Shown here: piece by piece, positions 54,547 through 64,000 of the stretch | Layout of the letters: each line of letters starts with the position of its first letter | Position numbering within the stretch: the first letter of the stretch is position 1 | Source of the DNA: an uncultured Collinsella sp. | Lineage (GTDB): Bacteria > Actinomycetota > Coriobacteriia > Coriobacteriales > Coriobacteriaceae | Assembly (NCBI GenBank): GCA_934667065.1 | Contig: CAKULD010000003.1 | Span: 186,001 to 250,000, forward strand | Length of the DNA: 64,000 nt | Direction of reading: 5' to 3' | Notes under the pieces: model-generated | Told to the model about the DNA's origin: nothing | Seen by the model: the letters and a program-made list of their open reading frames with translations, nothing else | Databases searched by the model: none | Program-made: the position numbers and the translations under genes

Positions 54547-55049
54547 GGGCCACTCATTGGACTTGGGATCTCAAGTTCTTCAGGGGTCTCTTTGTCCGGG
54601 CGCATCTGTATCTCGGACATGTGTAACGTGCTTCCGCGTATATCGCATTCGAGCAGACAGGTGCGTGACGGTCGGCCTAGGATGCAGAGGTCGATACGAT
54701 ACGTCGCATGGTTGCCTGTGTACTCGACTTGCTCAGCGTTGACGGTTGCTCCGATTGTCGAATAAACGCCTGGCTCGGCATCGACAATCTCGGAGTCCTT
54801 TATCTTGACCTTGAGCTCTTGATAGAGGGACGGGCTGTTGTAGTAAACGGTTCGGGTTCCGTCGGTGCACTCATCGGTCGTCTCCCATTTGACGACGGGC
54901 TGGTCCGAGCTGGCTATCAGCAGTTCTGCTCCAAAAGCTATGGCATGGGTGATGATAACCAGCAATATCCAGCCGACAAAGAGATAGAGAACCAAATATG
55001 CAACGGGGTGTTTTGAGCGGATGTTTTGGAGCACGTCGGGGGCATTCAT
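54537..55049 (-). CDS. Hypothetical single-pass membrane protein, 170 aa
   Basis: A short start, then one membrane helix (about 15-40) and an outside or inside beta-rich domain with three cysteines (DECTDG, DLCILG, CLLECDI). GAGGTG precedes the ATG at 55049. I do not recognise a family. It lies in the accessory block between dnaX and ybaB. Confidence 0.6.
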   Translation of the reverse strand: MNAPDVLQNIRSKHPVAYLVLYLFVGWILLVIITHAIAFGAELLIASSDQPVVKWETTDECTDGTRTVYYNSPSLYQELKVKIKDSEIVDAEPGVYSTIGATVNAEQVEYTGNHATYRIDLCILGRPSRTCLLECDIRGSTLHMSEIQMRPDKETPEELEIPSPMSGPQQ

Positions 55050-55190
55050 GGGGCACCTCCAAATTGCTATCTATGGAAATCAAATTATACCCCGCCGCCA
55101 TGTGCGCCGCCTCGAGCAGTGGTTCGGCATTTAGTTTTAGTGGCACCCATGAAATGCCGGATTCCGGCTCTGCCAAGTTTAGCTTGCGAT

Positions 55191-55240
55191 ATTATGCAAG
55201 TGTGAATTATTCAACCTTGCATAATTCAGGAGTGCATAAT
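55191..55240. promoter_or_regulatory. TGCATAAT palindrome ahead of the second ATPase gene
   Basis: ATTATGCAAG (55191-55200) and CTTGCATAAT (55216-55225) are perfect complements across 15 nt. A further TGCATAAT half-site (55233-55240) overlaps the start codon. An operator or translational control site is likely. Confidence 0.65.
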
Positions 55241-56645
55241 GTTTGTCGGGCGCGAAGCAGAGCTTGCAAAACTCGAATCCCTTTATGAGCAGCGTTCATT
55301 TCAGATGGCCGTCGTGTATGGTCGCCGGCGCGTGGGAAAGACGACGCTGATCAACGAGTTCTGCCGCGGTAAACGGACGCTCTCGTTTACTGCGCTCGAG
55401 CAAAGCGATGCCGACAATCTTGCGGATTTTAATCGCGCTATCGCTAGCTTTTTCAATCTTCCCGCATCGCTTGGCGGATTTTTGTCTTGGACTGATGCGC
55501 TGTCTTTCGTCGCCGATCGGGCGCGCACCGAGCGGTTCATTTTCGTGTTTGACGAGTTTCCCTATGCGGCGATGCGCAACGAGGCGCTGCCTTCGATTTT
55601 CCAGGTCGCCATCGATAGGGCATTTAAGGAAACGGACGCTTTTCTCATTCTTTGCGGCAGCAATCAGGGTTTTATGGAAAGCAATGTGCTGGGACGTAAA
55701 AGCCCTCTGTTTGGCCGGCGCACGGCTCAAATCAAGGTGCGCGACCTTGGATTCAAAGATGCGGCCAAGATGCTCTCGGGTCTGAGCACTCAAGATGCCT
55801 TTAAATTCTATGGCTGCTTCGGCGGTGTTCCGTACTATCTGCAGCAGCTGGATCCGAGCGCGGGGCTCAAGGAGAATCTGGCACGCCTTTACTTCGATCC
55901 CATGGGGTTTCTATATGGCGAACCGGAGGGCCTGATTCGTCAGGAGTTCCAGGAGCCGGCAATATATAACTCGATTTTGCGAGCCGTGGCTGCTGGTGCA
56001 AACCGCGCGAAGCAGATCGCCGACCGCGTAGGGATCGCCCAGACAACGCTGCCTCGCTATCTCAAGGCGTTGGAATCGGTGGGAATTATCGAAAAGGCCG
56101 TTCCGTTTGGCGAGAACATCGAAACCAGCAAGCGCGGAATCTACCGACTTTCCGAGCCGTGCTATGCGTTTTGGTTCCGGTTTGTCATGCCGTACTCGTC
56201 CGATATCGAGGCGGGTTTGGGGCGAGCGGTCGTCAACGCGCTTCCAGAAGAGCAGCTGAACGAATACCTGGGCCATCGGTTCGAGGCGTTATGTGCCGAA
56301 TGGATGGTTGAGCAGGCAAAACAGGGCAAGTTGCCAATTCCGGCGACGGCGGTGTCGTCGTGGTGGGGGACGAATCCCACCAAGCGTGCCCAGGATGACA
56401 TTGATGTCTTGGCTGCAGACCGCATTTCTAAGCGTCTGGTAATCGGAGAGTGCAAATACAGGGAGACGTTTGACGAGTCGGCAGAGATTGACGACCTCGA
56501 AAGTAAGCGCGATCTGGTCAAGGGCTTCATCGCCTCGAATTTCATGTTGTTCTGCAAACACGATGTGAGCGACGCCACGAAAAAGAAGCTCGCTGCGCGC
56601 GAAGATTGGCGAATCGTCACATTGGAGGAGATGTATATCGACTGA
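55239..56645 (+). CDS. ATPase with DUF234-like nuclease-fold C-terminus (COG1672 type)
   Basis: 468 aa. N-terminal ATPase with Walker A YGRRRVGKTTL (27-37) and Walker B FIFVFDEFPY. A winged-helix segment (about 255-300, AKQIADRVGIAQTTLPRYLKAL) follows, then a DUF234-type C-terminal domain. This contains DIDVLAAD and IGECKYRE, the Asp and Glu-x-Lys pattern of PD-(D/E)XK nucleases, apparently intact. The cellular role of this family is unknown. It is a single gene with palindromes in its promoter, in the accessory block splitting dnaX from ybaB-recR. Confidence 0.87.
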   Translation: MFVGREAELAKLESLYEQRSFQMAVVYGRRRVGKTTLINEFCRGKRTLSFTALEQSDADNLADFNRAIASFFNLPASLGGFLSWTDALSFVADRARTERFIFVFDEFPYAAMRNEALPSIFQVAIDRAFKETDAFLILCGSNQGFMESNVLGRKSPLFGRRTAQIKVRDLGFKDAAKMLSGLSTQDAFKFYGCFGGVPYYLQQLDPSAGLKENLARLYFDPMGFLYGEPEGLIRQEFQEPAIYNSILRAVAAGANRAKQIADRVGIAQTTLPRYLKALESVGIIEKAVPFGENIETSKRGIYRLSEPCYAFWFRFVMPYSSDIEAGLGRAVVNALPEEQLNEYLGHRFEALCAEWMVEQAKQGKLPIPATAVSSWWGTNPTKRAQDDIDVLAADRISKRLVIGECKYRETFDESAEIDDLESKRDLVKGFIASNFMLFCKHDVSDATKKKLAAREDWRIVTLEEMYID

Positions 56646-56765
56646 GGTAGCATGACCACCCCGCTCGCTTGCCCCGCGCCGTGGTACGATTTTTGAGTTT
56701 GAAAGTCCCGCCGTGCCCCGGCTGCCCTCGCAGCTCGTCGCGCGGCCGCACGTAAAGGAGCCATC

Positions 56766-57086
56766 ATGGCCGGTATGAACATGCAGCAGATGATGAAGCA
56801 GGCCCGCAAGATGCAGGAGCAGCTTGCCGCCGCGCAGGAGAACCTCAAGTCCCAGACCGTCGACGCCTCTGCCGGCGGCGGCATGGTCAAGGTGACCGTC
56901 AACGGCGAGATGGAGCTCGTCAACCTCACCATCGATCCCGATGCACTCGATCCCGAGGACGTCGATATGCTGCAGGACATGATCATGGCCGCCGTCAACG
57001 AGGCCGTCCGCGGCGTCAACGAGCTCGCCAACAAGCAGATGGGCGCCATCACCGGCGGCCTCAACATCCCGGGCATGCCGTTCTAA
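56766..57086 (+). CDS. ybaB: YbaB/EbfC family nucleoid-associated protein
   Basis: 106-aa DNA-binding protein of the YbaB/EbfC family. The Met/Gln-rich start ([16 protein letters not shown]) and the short beta strands around [21 protein letters not shown] are typical. AAAGGAG precedes the ATG. It normally sits directly between dnaX and recR; here dnaX is 2.8 kb away. Confidence 0.97.
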   Translation: MAGMNMQQMMKQARKMQEQLAAAQENLKSQTVDASAGGGMVKVTVNGEMELVNLTIDPDALDPEDVDMLQDMIMAAVNEAVRGVNELANKQMGAITGGLNIPGMPF

Positions 57087-57099
57087 GACGCACATATAT

Positions 57100-57696
57100 A
57101 TGAGTGCGAATCACAGCCTGCAAAAACTGCTCGATGAGTTGGGCCGTCTGCCGGGCATTGGTCCCAAGTCGGCCCAGCGCATCGCCTATTACCTGCTCGA
57201 GGCCGATGCCGAGGAGGCCCGCCGTCTGGCCGAGGCCATCCAGGAGGTCAAACAGGAGGTGCACTTTTGCAGCCGCTGCTTTAACTACGCCACGGCCGAC
57301 GAGTGCTCCATCTGCCAGGATTCGATGCGCGACACCACCCGCATATGCGTGGTGGGCGAGCCGCGCGATGTCCAGGCGATCGAGCGCACGGGCAGCTACC
57401 ACGGCCTGTACCATGTGCTGGGCGGCGTGATCAGCCCCATGGACAAGATCGGCCCCGAGCAGCTGCATATTCGCGAGCTGCTGGCACGCCTGGGTCACGA
57501 GGACATCCACGAGGTCATCATCGCCACCAACCCCAACATCGAGGGCGAGACCACGGCGAGCTACCTCGCCCGCACCATCAAACCGCTGGGCGTTGAGGTG
57601 TCGCGTCTGGCGAGCGGCCTTCCCGTGGGCGGCGATTTGGAGTATGCCGACGAGCTCACGCTTGGGCGCGCCATCGAGGCCCGCCGCGCGATCTAG
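57100..57696 (+). CDS. recR: Recombination protein RecR
   Basis: 198-aa RecR, which works with RecO in loading RecA at gaps. N-terminal helix-hairpin-helix ([20 protein letters not shown]), four-cysteine zinc finger (CSRC-CSIC, about 54-70), Toprim domain ([21 protein letters not shown]) and the C-terminal Walker-like strand. The gap to ybaB is 13 nt. Confidence 0.97.
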   Translation: MSANHSLQKLLDELGRLPGIGPKSAQRIAYYLLEADAEEARRLAEAIQEVKQEVHFCSRCFNYATADECSICQDSMRDTTRICVVGEPRDVQAIERTGSYHGLYHVLGGVISPMDKIGPEQLHIRELLARLGHEDIHEVIIATNPNIEGETTASYLARTIKPLGVEVSRLASGLPVGGDLEYADELTLGRAIEARRAI

Positions 57697-57898
57697 CTGC
57701 CGGGTGCGCCGTGCCATGGCCCATCGGCCTGTCGCACGGGGTGCCCATAATTGGGCTTTCGTTCGTGGGTTTGTTGTGCAACAAAGATACTTCGCGTCCG
57801 CTTATCGCATGGATGCTTCCGCTCGCATCTTAAATTTGCCCATTCGTTGCGCAACCTTTTGGGTTCGCTGATACACTCAACCATGGATTTGAATGATG

Positions 57899-57923
57899 CG
57901 CCGCCCCCGAGCGGCGTGTTTTT
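57899..57923 (+). terminator. Short terminator-like hairpin before the second kinase operon
   Basis: CGCCGC-CCCCGA-GCGGCG followed by TGTTTTT, ending 15 nt before the next start codon. It may end recR transcription or attenuate the next operon. The roughly 200 nt upstream of it hold a candidate promoter (TTGCGC 57847, TACACT 57872) and nothing else I can support. Confidence 0.55.
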
Positions 57924-57938
57924 GTTGGAGGAGAGCGC

Positions 57939-58850
57939 ATGCGGCCCGGTGGCACACAGACAAAGCGCGGCACCGCGGTGCGCATACGACGCCGACTGGG
58001 CTTGGCGCCGCGAGCATACGCGCTGCTGTCTTGCTCGCTGGCGCTGGTCGTGGCCGGTGTTTCCGCCTACGGCATGACCGTGCCGTCTATGGTGCAGGCG
58101 CATGCCGCGCGCGAGGCCCATGTGGGGAGCAAGGCAAAAAGCGACCTGGGAACTACAACCGGATATGCTTGGGCAAGCGTGGTCGCACACGTTGTGTTTG
58201 GCGTTGACGACGCAGATGGCGCCGAGGCTCCGGACAACGAGGTCACACTGCCAAACGGCAAGACCATCGTGCTCACCAACACCAAGATTATCAATCGTCT
58301 TTCCAATAACAGCGTTTCGTCCGTTGTGAACAAGGCCGAGCAGCAAAAGGGTCAGGATGCGCAGCAGTCGGGGAAGCCCGGCGGCTCGGACGCCTCTGGC
58401 TCTAGCTCCAGCTCGGATTCGACGAGCGCGGGCGGCGGCTCCGGGTCGGACTCCTCTGCCGGCGGGTCTGGGAGCGGCGGCTCGACAGGCGGCAACGCTG
58501 GCAACGACGCGAGCTCTGACGGACTCTCGGCAGCTGAGGAGGAGAGCATCCACAGCTGGCTCGTGACCAAGTACAACATGCTCGACGGCTACGTTTCTCG
58601 TGCCAATGAAGTGGTCTCGACCTACAACTCTACAGGGGATCCCAGGCCGTGCGACAGCTTGGTCGGGGAGATGTTTGTCATCCGCGCCGAGTTTGGCCGC
58701 CAGACATTCTCGCCCAAGTCAAAGTGGTATCAGCAGTACGCCAACCTGTGGGGTTGCTATACCAACCTGTGCCAATGGGTCGGGCATTACGGCGATGACG
58801 ATGTCGCGCTCAGTAACTTCAACAACAATGTGGCGGCGCTTGCCCTATGA
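57939..58850 (+). CDS. Membrane-anchored protein with Ser/Gly linker, 303 aa
   Basis: Arg-rich start, one hydrophobic helix (about 25-48), then an outside region: a beta-like segment with EVTLPNGKTIVLTNTKIIN, a Ser/Gly/Asp-rich linker (about 140-195) and a C-terminal helical domain with paired cysteines (PCDSLVG, WGCYTNLCQW). It probably projects from the membrane into the cell wall. GGAGGAGAG precedes the ATG. The stop overlaps the kinase start by 4 nt, so the gene belongs to the kinase-FHA operon. It may be a sensor or substrate of it. Confidence 0.82.
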   Translation: MRPGGTQTKRGTAVRIRRRLGLAPRAYALLSCSLALVVAGVSAYGMTVPSMVQAHAAREAHVGSKAKSDLGTTTGYAWASVVAHVVFGVDDADGAEAPDNEVTLPNGKTIVLTNTKIINRLSNNSVSSVVNKAEQQKGQDAQQSGKPGGSDASGSSSSSDSTSAGGGSGSDSSAGGSGSGGSTGGNAGNDASSDGLSAAEEESIHSWLVTKYNMLDGYVSRANEVVSTYNSTGDPRPCDSLVGEMFVIRAEFGRQTFSPKSKWYQQYANLWGCYTNLCQWVGHYGDDDVALSNFNNNVAALAL

Positions 58851-60691
58851 TGACCGATCTTGCACCCACAACGCCACAATCGCTCGGCTGCGATCCCATG
58901 GTTGGCCTGCGTCTGGCGCGTGTCGACGGATTTGAGCCCGCTGTTGCGCTCGGCCAGGAAGAGCTGCCTGTCTATGTGCGTCGCTTTTCGATGCTCTTTG
59001 CCGACGACACTACCATGCGCCGTGGCGGTATCGGCCGCGTGACGCGTGCCGTCAATGCCCAGGGCGAGGCCGTGGCACTCAAGCAGCTCATTTTGCCGAC
59101 GCGCGATGAGTTTGACGACGACGCTGCCCATGAGGCGCTGGTCGCCAAGTTCAAAGCGGCGTTTCGCGAGGAATACGAATGTCACCGCGCCCTTTCGGGC
59201 CTTAAGGGCTTTCCCCGCCTCTACGGATGGGGCGAGGTCGATGGCGTGCCTGCGATTGTCATGGAATGGGTCGAGGGCGAGACGCTCGCCCGTCTGCGCT
59301 CGCGACTCGCCGTAGACGATGCCGGGCGATTGTCGCCGCTTGTGGCGGCGCGCCTGGGCCGCGATCTGTTTGATTTGCTGTGCCGTATGAACCTGGTGGG
59401 CGAGGGCTTTGTCCATCGCGATATCTCGCCCGCTAACATTATGGTGCGCACGGCGCGTCTGCCGCTCGACCAACAGCTCGCCGAGGGCAGCTTTGACCTG
59501 TGTCTGATCGACTTTGGCTCGTCGTTGGCGCTCGAGCCCGCATCGGCCGTGGCGGGAGCCGGTGGCAAAGCGTCCTTTACCGAGCGCTATGCCACGCTGC
59601 GCCGTGCGACGGTCGCCTACGCTCCGCCCGAGATGCTTACCGACGATATCGTTGACCTGCGCGTTTTGCGCATGTCGCCGGCAATTGACGTGTATGCGGC
59701 GGCGAGTACGGTCTACGAGCTCATTGCCGGCGTCGCGCCGTACGAGGCGGCGCCGAGTGCTTCGGGCACCTCGGGTTCGCGCAAGAAGACGCGTGACATC
59801 GCCAGTCCCTATCGCCTTAAGATGGACGCTCCACCCGATTATCCCGTCGGCGCCCACGCGCCTGGATGCGACTTGACCCAGCTCCTTCGTCGCGAGCCCG
59901 ATGTGGCGCTCGCCGCGGCCGAGCAGGCCCAACAGCTGGGGCTCGAGCCGGACTCCGAGGAGCTGCGCGATGCGTTGGCGTTTGTCGACGCCCAGCTGTT
60001 CGATGTGGTGATGGCCTGCCTGTCCAGCCATCAGCAGGACCGTCCCGAACCGGCGGCGGTCGAGGCGGCGCTCTCGGCGTTTTGTGACCACTATGCGCAA
60101 AATGTGGGTTGCTCGCTTCGCGGTGAGCCGCTCACGCCGTGCCCCATGGATGCGTCCGGCCGCGCCGTGCGCCGTGCGGCGATGATTGGCGCGGCAGTCG
60201 TCTGCGGCGTGGTTTGGACAGCGGTCGTGGTGTCGGCTGCGCTGTTGGCGTCGGGTGCCCGCATGACGCTGAGTTTAGGACCGCTTGTGTGGTCCGGGCC
60301 GCTGCCGGGTATCATTGCCGCACTGGCATTGGCGCTGCCGGGCGTTGCGGGTGTTGTCGCGGGGACTCTCGCGCGCGATCGCCGTTCGGGATTCCTGCAG
60401 GGCGTGCTGACGCTTTCTGCCTGTGAAGTTCCGGTGCTGGTCGCGGCGGCGTGTACCGTGTTTTCCCAGCGCGCCGTGATGAGCGGTCTCGTTGCCGCCC
60501 TGATCGCAACCTATGCGCTTACGTGGTTTTTGTTGGCGACTGGTTTTGCCTTTGAGCTGCCCGCTTTGGCACCGCGACGCACAAAAGCCCAGATAGCAAC
60601 ACCGCTTGCCGGTGGAGCCGCAGCCGCTCGCGCCTTTGGCGGGCCCGTCGACGCATCGTCCGACTCTATTTCTACGACCAAGGAGGCCTAG
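58847..60691 (+). CDS. Ser/Thr protein kinase with C-terminal membrane helices
   Basis: 614 aa. Kinase domain about 35-330: glycine loop RGGIGRV, Lys in VALKQL, HRDISPANI catalytic loop, LIDFGSS, and APPE after the activation loop. All catalytic residues are present, unlike the non-RD kinase at 48583. After a helical segment, four membrane helices fill about 445-560, and a basic tail follows. The start overlaps the upstream stop (ATGATGA). The FHA gene follows 3 nt after the stop. Confidence 0.9.
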   Translation: MMTDLAPTTPQSLGCDPMVGLRLARVDGFEPAVALGQEELPVYVRRFSMLFADDTTMRRGGIGRVTRAVNAQGEAVALKQLILPTRDEFDDDAAHEALVAKFKAAFREEYECHRALSGLKGFPRLYGWGEVDGVPAIVMEWVEGETLARLRSRLAVDDAGRLSPLVAARLGRDLFDLLCRMNLVGEGFVHRDISPANIMVRTARLPLDQQLAEGSFDLCLIDFGSSLALEPASAVAGAGGKASFTERYATLRRATVAYAPPEMLTDDIVDLRVLRMSPAIDVYAAASTVYELIAGVAPYEAAPSASGTSGSRKKTRDIASPYRLKMDAPPDYPVGAHAPGCDLTQLLRREPDVALAAAEQAQQLGLEPDSEELRDALAFVDAQLFDVVMACLSSHQQDRPEPAAVEAALSAFCDHYAQNVGCSLRGEPLTPCPMDASGRAVRRAAMIGAAVVCGVVWTAVVVSAALLASGARMTLSLGPLVWSGPLPGIIAALALALPGVAGVVAGTLARDRRSGFLQGVLTLSACEVPVLVAAACTVFSQRAVMSGLVAALIATYALTWFLLATGFAFELPALAPRRTKAQIATPLAGGAAAARAFGGPVDASSDSISTTKEA

Positions 60692-60694
60692 GTC

Positions 60695-61633
60695 ATGGCA
60701 TCTCAAGTTGAGCTCACCCCATGCGGGGCCATGTTTGACATCTTTAAACGCGCAGCCCACCTGAGCCATATCGAGCTGTGCGGCTTGGTGCTTTCGTCCC
60801 GTCCGCTTGCCGACGGCCGCAGCCCGCAGAGCCGAGCCGCCGATCGCTCCTGGGTCTCGCGCTTTATCGTTCGCGCGCCGGTCGGTACGCTTCAGCAGCG
60901 TTTCTTTGCCGATTACGGGACCTCGGCCGCGCGCATTATGTCGCAGCTGGCCCTGCGCCAGCGCAATCCCATGGACTCCACGGCTGTGATCAATATGGTG
61001 TGCGGCTCTGCCGGTGAGCCCATGGTGCGTGCGCTCGAGGAATGTCACCAGGATACGAATCTCTATCGCAACGCGCTCGATCGTCTGTCCCAGGCGGGAG
61101 AGCTTATGCCTGCCGAGCGCGCCGAGGCCGTGCTGGTGCTGTTTGTCGCTGTGGGCTGCTCGGCAGATGTCCGGTCTTCGGTGACCTATGCCATCGACTA
61201 TGCGCGCGCGACCTGTGGCGGAGGCACGTCCACGCCGCGTTCGCTTGGCATGTCGACGACCGCGGGCGAACGCGAGCCCGCGCCGGCGCATCCGTTGGGC
61301 CTGCTGCGTGTGCAAAACGGCTTTGTGGTGAGTGCCCCGCGCTGGATTCAGCCGAGTGAGGAAGGCGTCGAGATCGGCGCGCTGGCAACGGGGGAGGGCG
61401 ATATCACCGACGTCGGTGATGACGTCTCGGCTCGCCATGCCCACATCTGGTGCGATGCTCAAAATACCTGGCACGTCGAGGACCTGTCGTCTACCAACGG
61501 GACCGTGGTGGTAAACGGGGTCACGAGCGTCTGCATCCAGGTCGAGCCCGGCCGCTCAGCCCAGCTCAATCCCGGTGACGAGCTCAAGCTCGGCGGCTCT
61601 ACCACCTATGCCATCCTCTTCGGCGCCCTCTAG
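60695..61633 (+). CDS. FHA-domain protein, 312 aa
   Basis: The N-terminal 190 residues are helical and unrecognised (CGAMFDIFKRAAHLSHIELCG). The C-terminal FHA domain (about 225-312) has SARHAHIW and LSSTNGTVVVNG, so phosphothreonine binding is expected. It has no membrane helix. Likely reader of the kinase encoded just before it. Last gene of the operon. Confidence 0.92.
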   Translation: MASQVELTPCGAMFDIFKRAAHLSHIELCGLVLSSRPLADGRSPQSRAADRSWVSRFIVRAPVGTLQQRFFADYGTSAARIMSQLALRQRNPMDSTAVINMVCGSAGEPMVRALEECHQDTNLYRNALDRLSQAGELMPAERAEAVLVLFVAVGCSADVRSSVTYAIDYARATCGGGTSTPRSLGMSTTAGEREPAPAHPLGLLRVQNGFVVSAPRWIQPSEEGVEIGALATGEGDITDVGDDVSARHAHIWCDAQNTWHVEDLSSTNGTVVVNGVTSVCIQVEPGRSAQLNPGDELKLGGSTTYAILFGAL

Positions 61634-61646
61634 CCAACCCTCGATA

Positions 61647-61713
61647 AGTTGCGGTGAAATACGGACTGTTTAAGGCTCTGGGCAGCAAAAACAGTCCCTA
61701 TTTCACCGCAACT
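61647..61713. repeat. AGTTGCGGTGAAATA hairpin repeat, copy 3
   Basis: 25-nt arms at 61647-61671 and 61689-61713 pair with one central C-C mismatch. The outer 15 nt equal copies 1 and 2; the inner part of the stem is a different sequence, but again complementary. It begins 13 nt after the stop of the FHA gene. Confidence 0.8.
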
Positions 61714-62111
61714 GCCGTATGGTTCCCGGGGGATATTCTGGTCGGTACTGAGCGTTCGATAGTCACCCAAGGTAAACCTTTACCGCCCACCTATATTTGT
61801 CGAAATTACACTTGACGGCGGGGTACAATAAACCCGCATGCGGATTTCCGTTGCGGGCGCTTCCCATCGCCGGGGCGTGCCCGGGAGCATCCGGCATGCG
61901 GCCTTTGCGGCGCTCGGTCATGTGCAAGACGGGTAGCTGGGCCTGTGGAGCGCGTGCAGCCGCCCCTCGCCTCGGCATGCCTTCTCTCCACGCCATGTGC
62001 CTGCTGCTGAGTCTGCCTGCCAGATGATTGGAAGCAACAACGAAAATCCCATCACGCCAACATCCCGGCGATCGCCGGGGCCTGTATACCTATATGAGAG
62101 GAGAGGGGTAT
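61714..62111. other. Leader region upstream of nifJ
   Basis: About 400 nt without a credible gene. A promoter may lie near TACAAT (61824-61829), though the -35 is poor; if so the mRNA leader is about 280 nt and GC-rich. Visible structures are CCCGCA/TGCGGG (about 61833-61857) and a perfect 16-bp palindrome CCCGGCGATCGCCGGG (62064-62079). GAGAGGAGAGGGG just before 62112 is the ribosome binding site. No known riboswitch or small RNA recognised. Confidence 0.4.

Positions 62112-64000
<1,889 letters not shown>

Overview
The window looks like a chromosomal segment of a high-GC Actinomycetota bacterium of the class Coriobacteriia, most likely Collinsella or a close relative. This is inferred from several traits together: an actinobacterial kinase/FHA/PP2C/RodA-PBP cluster, an HspR-type dnaK operon, a man-type PTS, pyruvate:ferredoxin oxidoreductase (anaerobic metabolism), a DUF5692-like gene beside a TetR regulator and a large Fe-S flavoprotein, and many palindromic intergenic repeats. 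I have no database match to confirm it.

Layout. 1-2.7 kb: a small unknown gene and a LytTR/AgrC-type two-component pair on the minus strand. 2.9-10.5 kb: a 2536-residue surface protein with three tandem modules of about 460 residues. 10.9-14.9 kb: de novo NAD operon nadA-nadB-nadC-niaR, preceded by a 44-bp palindrome that is probably the NiaR operator. 14.9 kb: a small two-cluster ferredoxin. 15.5-20 kb: heat-shock operon dnaK-grpE-dnaJ-hspR. 20.2-22.5 kb: an orphan aconitase-family hydratase. 22.5-24.4 kb: a repeat-rich stretch around a small membrane-anchored protein. 24.4-27 kb: clpB, whose promoter carries the same 27-bp motif as dnaK. 27.5-31.7 kb: a lone AAA+ ATPase under a 60-bp palindrome and a membrane-anchored acidic protein. 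30.7-35.4 kb: a DUF5692-like membrane protein and TetR regulator diverge from a 924-residue Fe-S flavoprotein across two operator-like palindromes.

35.6-40.2 kb: solitary hypA, the mannose-family PTS operon (IIAB, IIC, IID, DUF956) and tRNA-Arg(CCT) followed by a scar of duplicated tRNA pieces. 40.2-50.4 kb (minus): six-gene cell-envelope signalling operon, transcribed as polytopic kinase, FhaA, FhaB, PP2C phosphatase, a fused RodA-type glycosyltransferase/transpeptidase, PASTA kinase. 51.5-57.7 kb: the usual dnaX-ybaB-recR group, split by an accessory block (two overlapping small genes, a membrane protein and a COG1672-type ATPase). 57.9-61.6 kb: a second kinase operon (secreted Ser/Gly-linker protein, kinase, FHA protein). 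62.1 kb to the end: the N-terminal half of nifJ, running off the window.

How the genes fit together: NiaR probably represses its own nadABC operon when niacin is present. HspR probably represses both dnaK and clpB. Two separate Ser/Thr kinase-FHA clusters link envelope sensing to peptidoglycan synthesis. The non-coding DNA holds several families of palindromic repeats, three members of which sit 9 to 13 nt after stop codons. No CRISPR array, prophage or transposase gene is visible.
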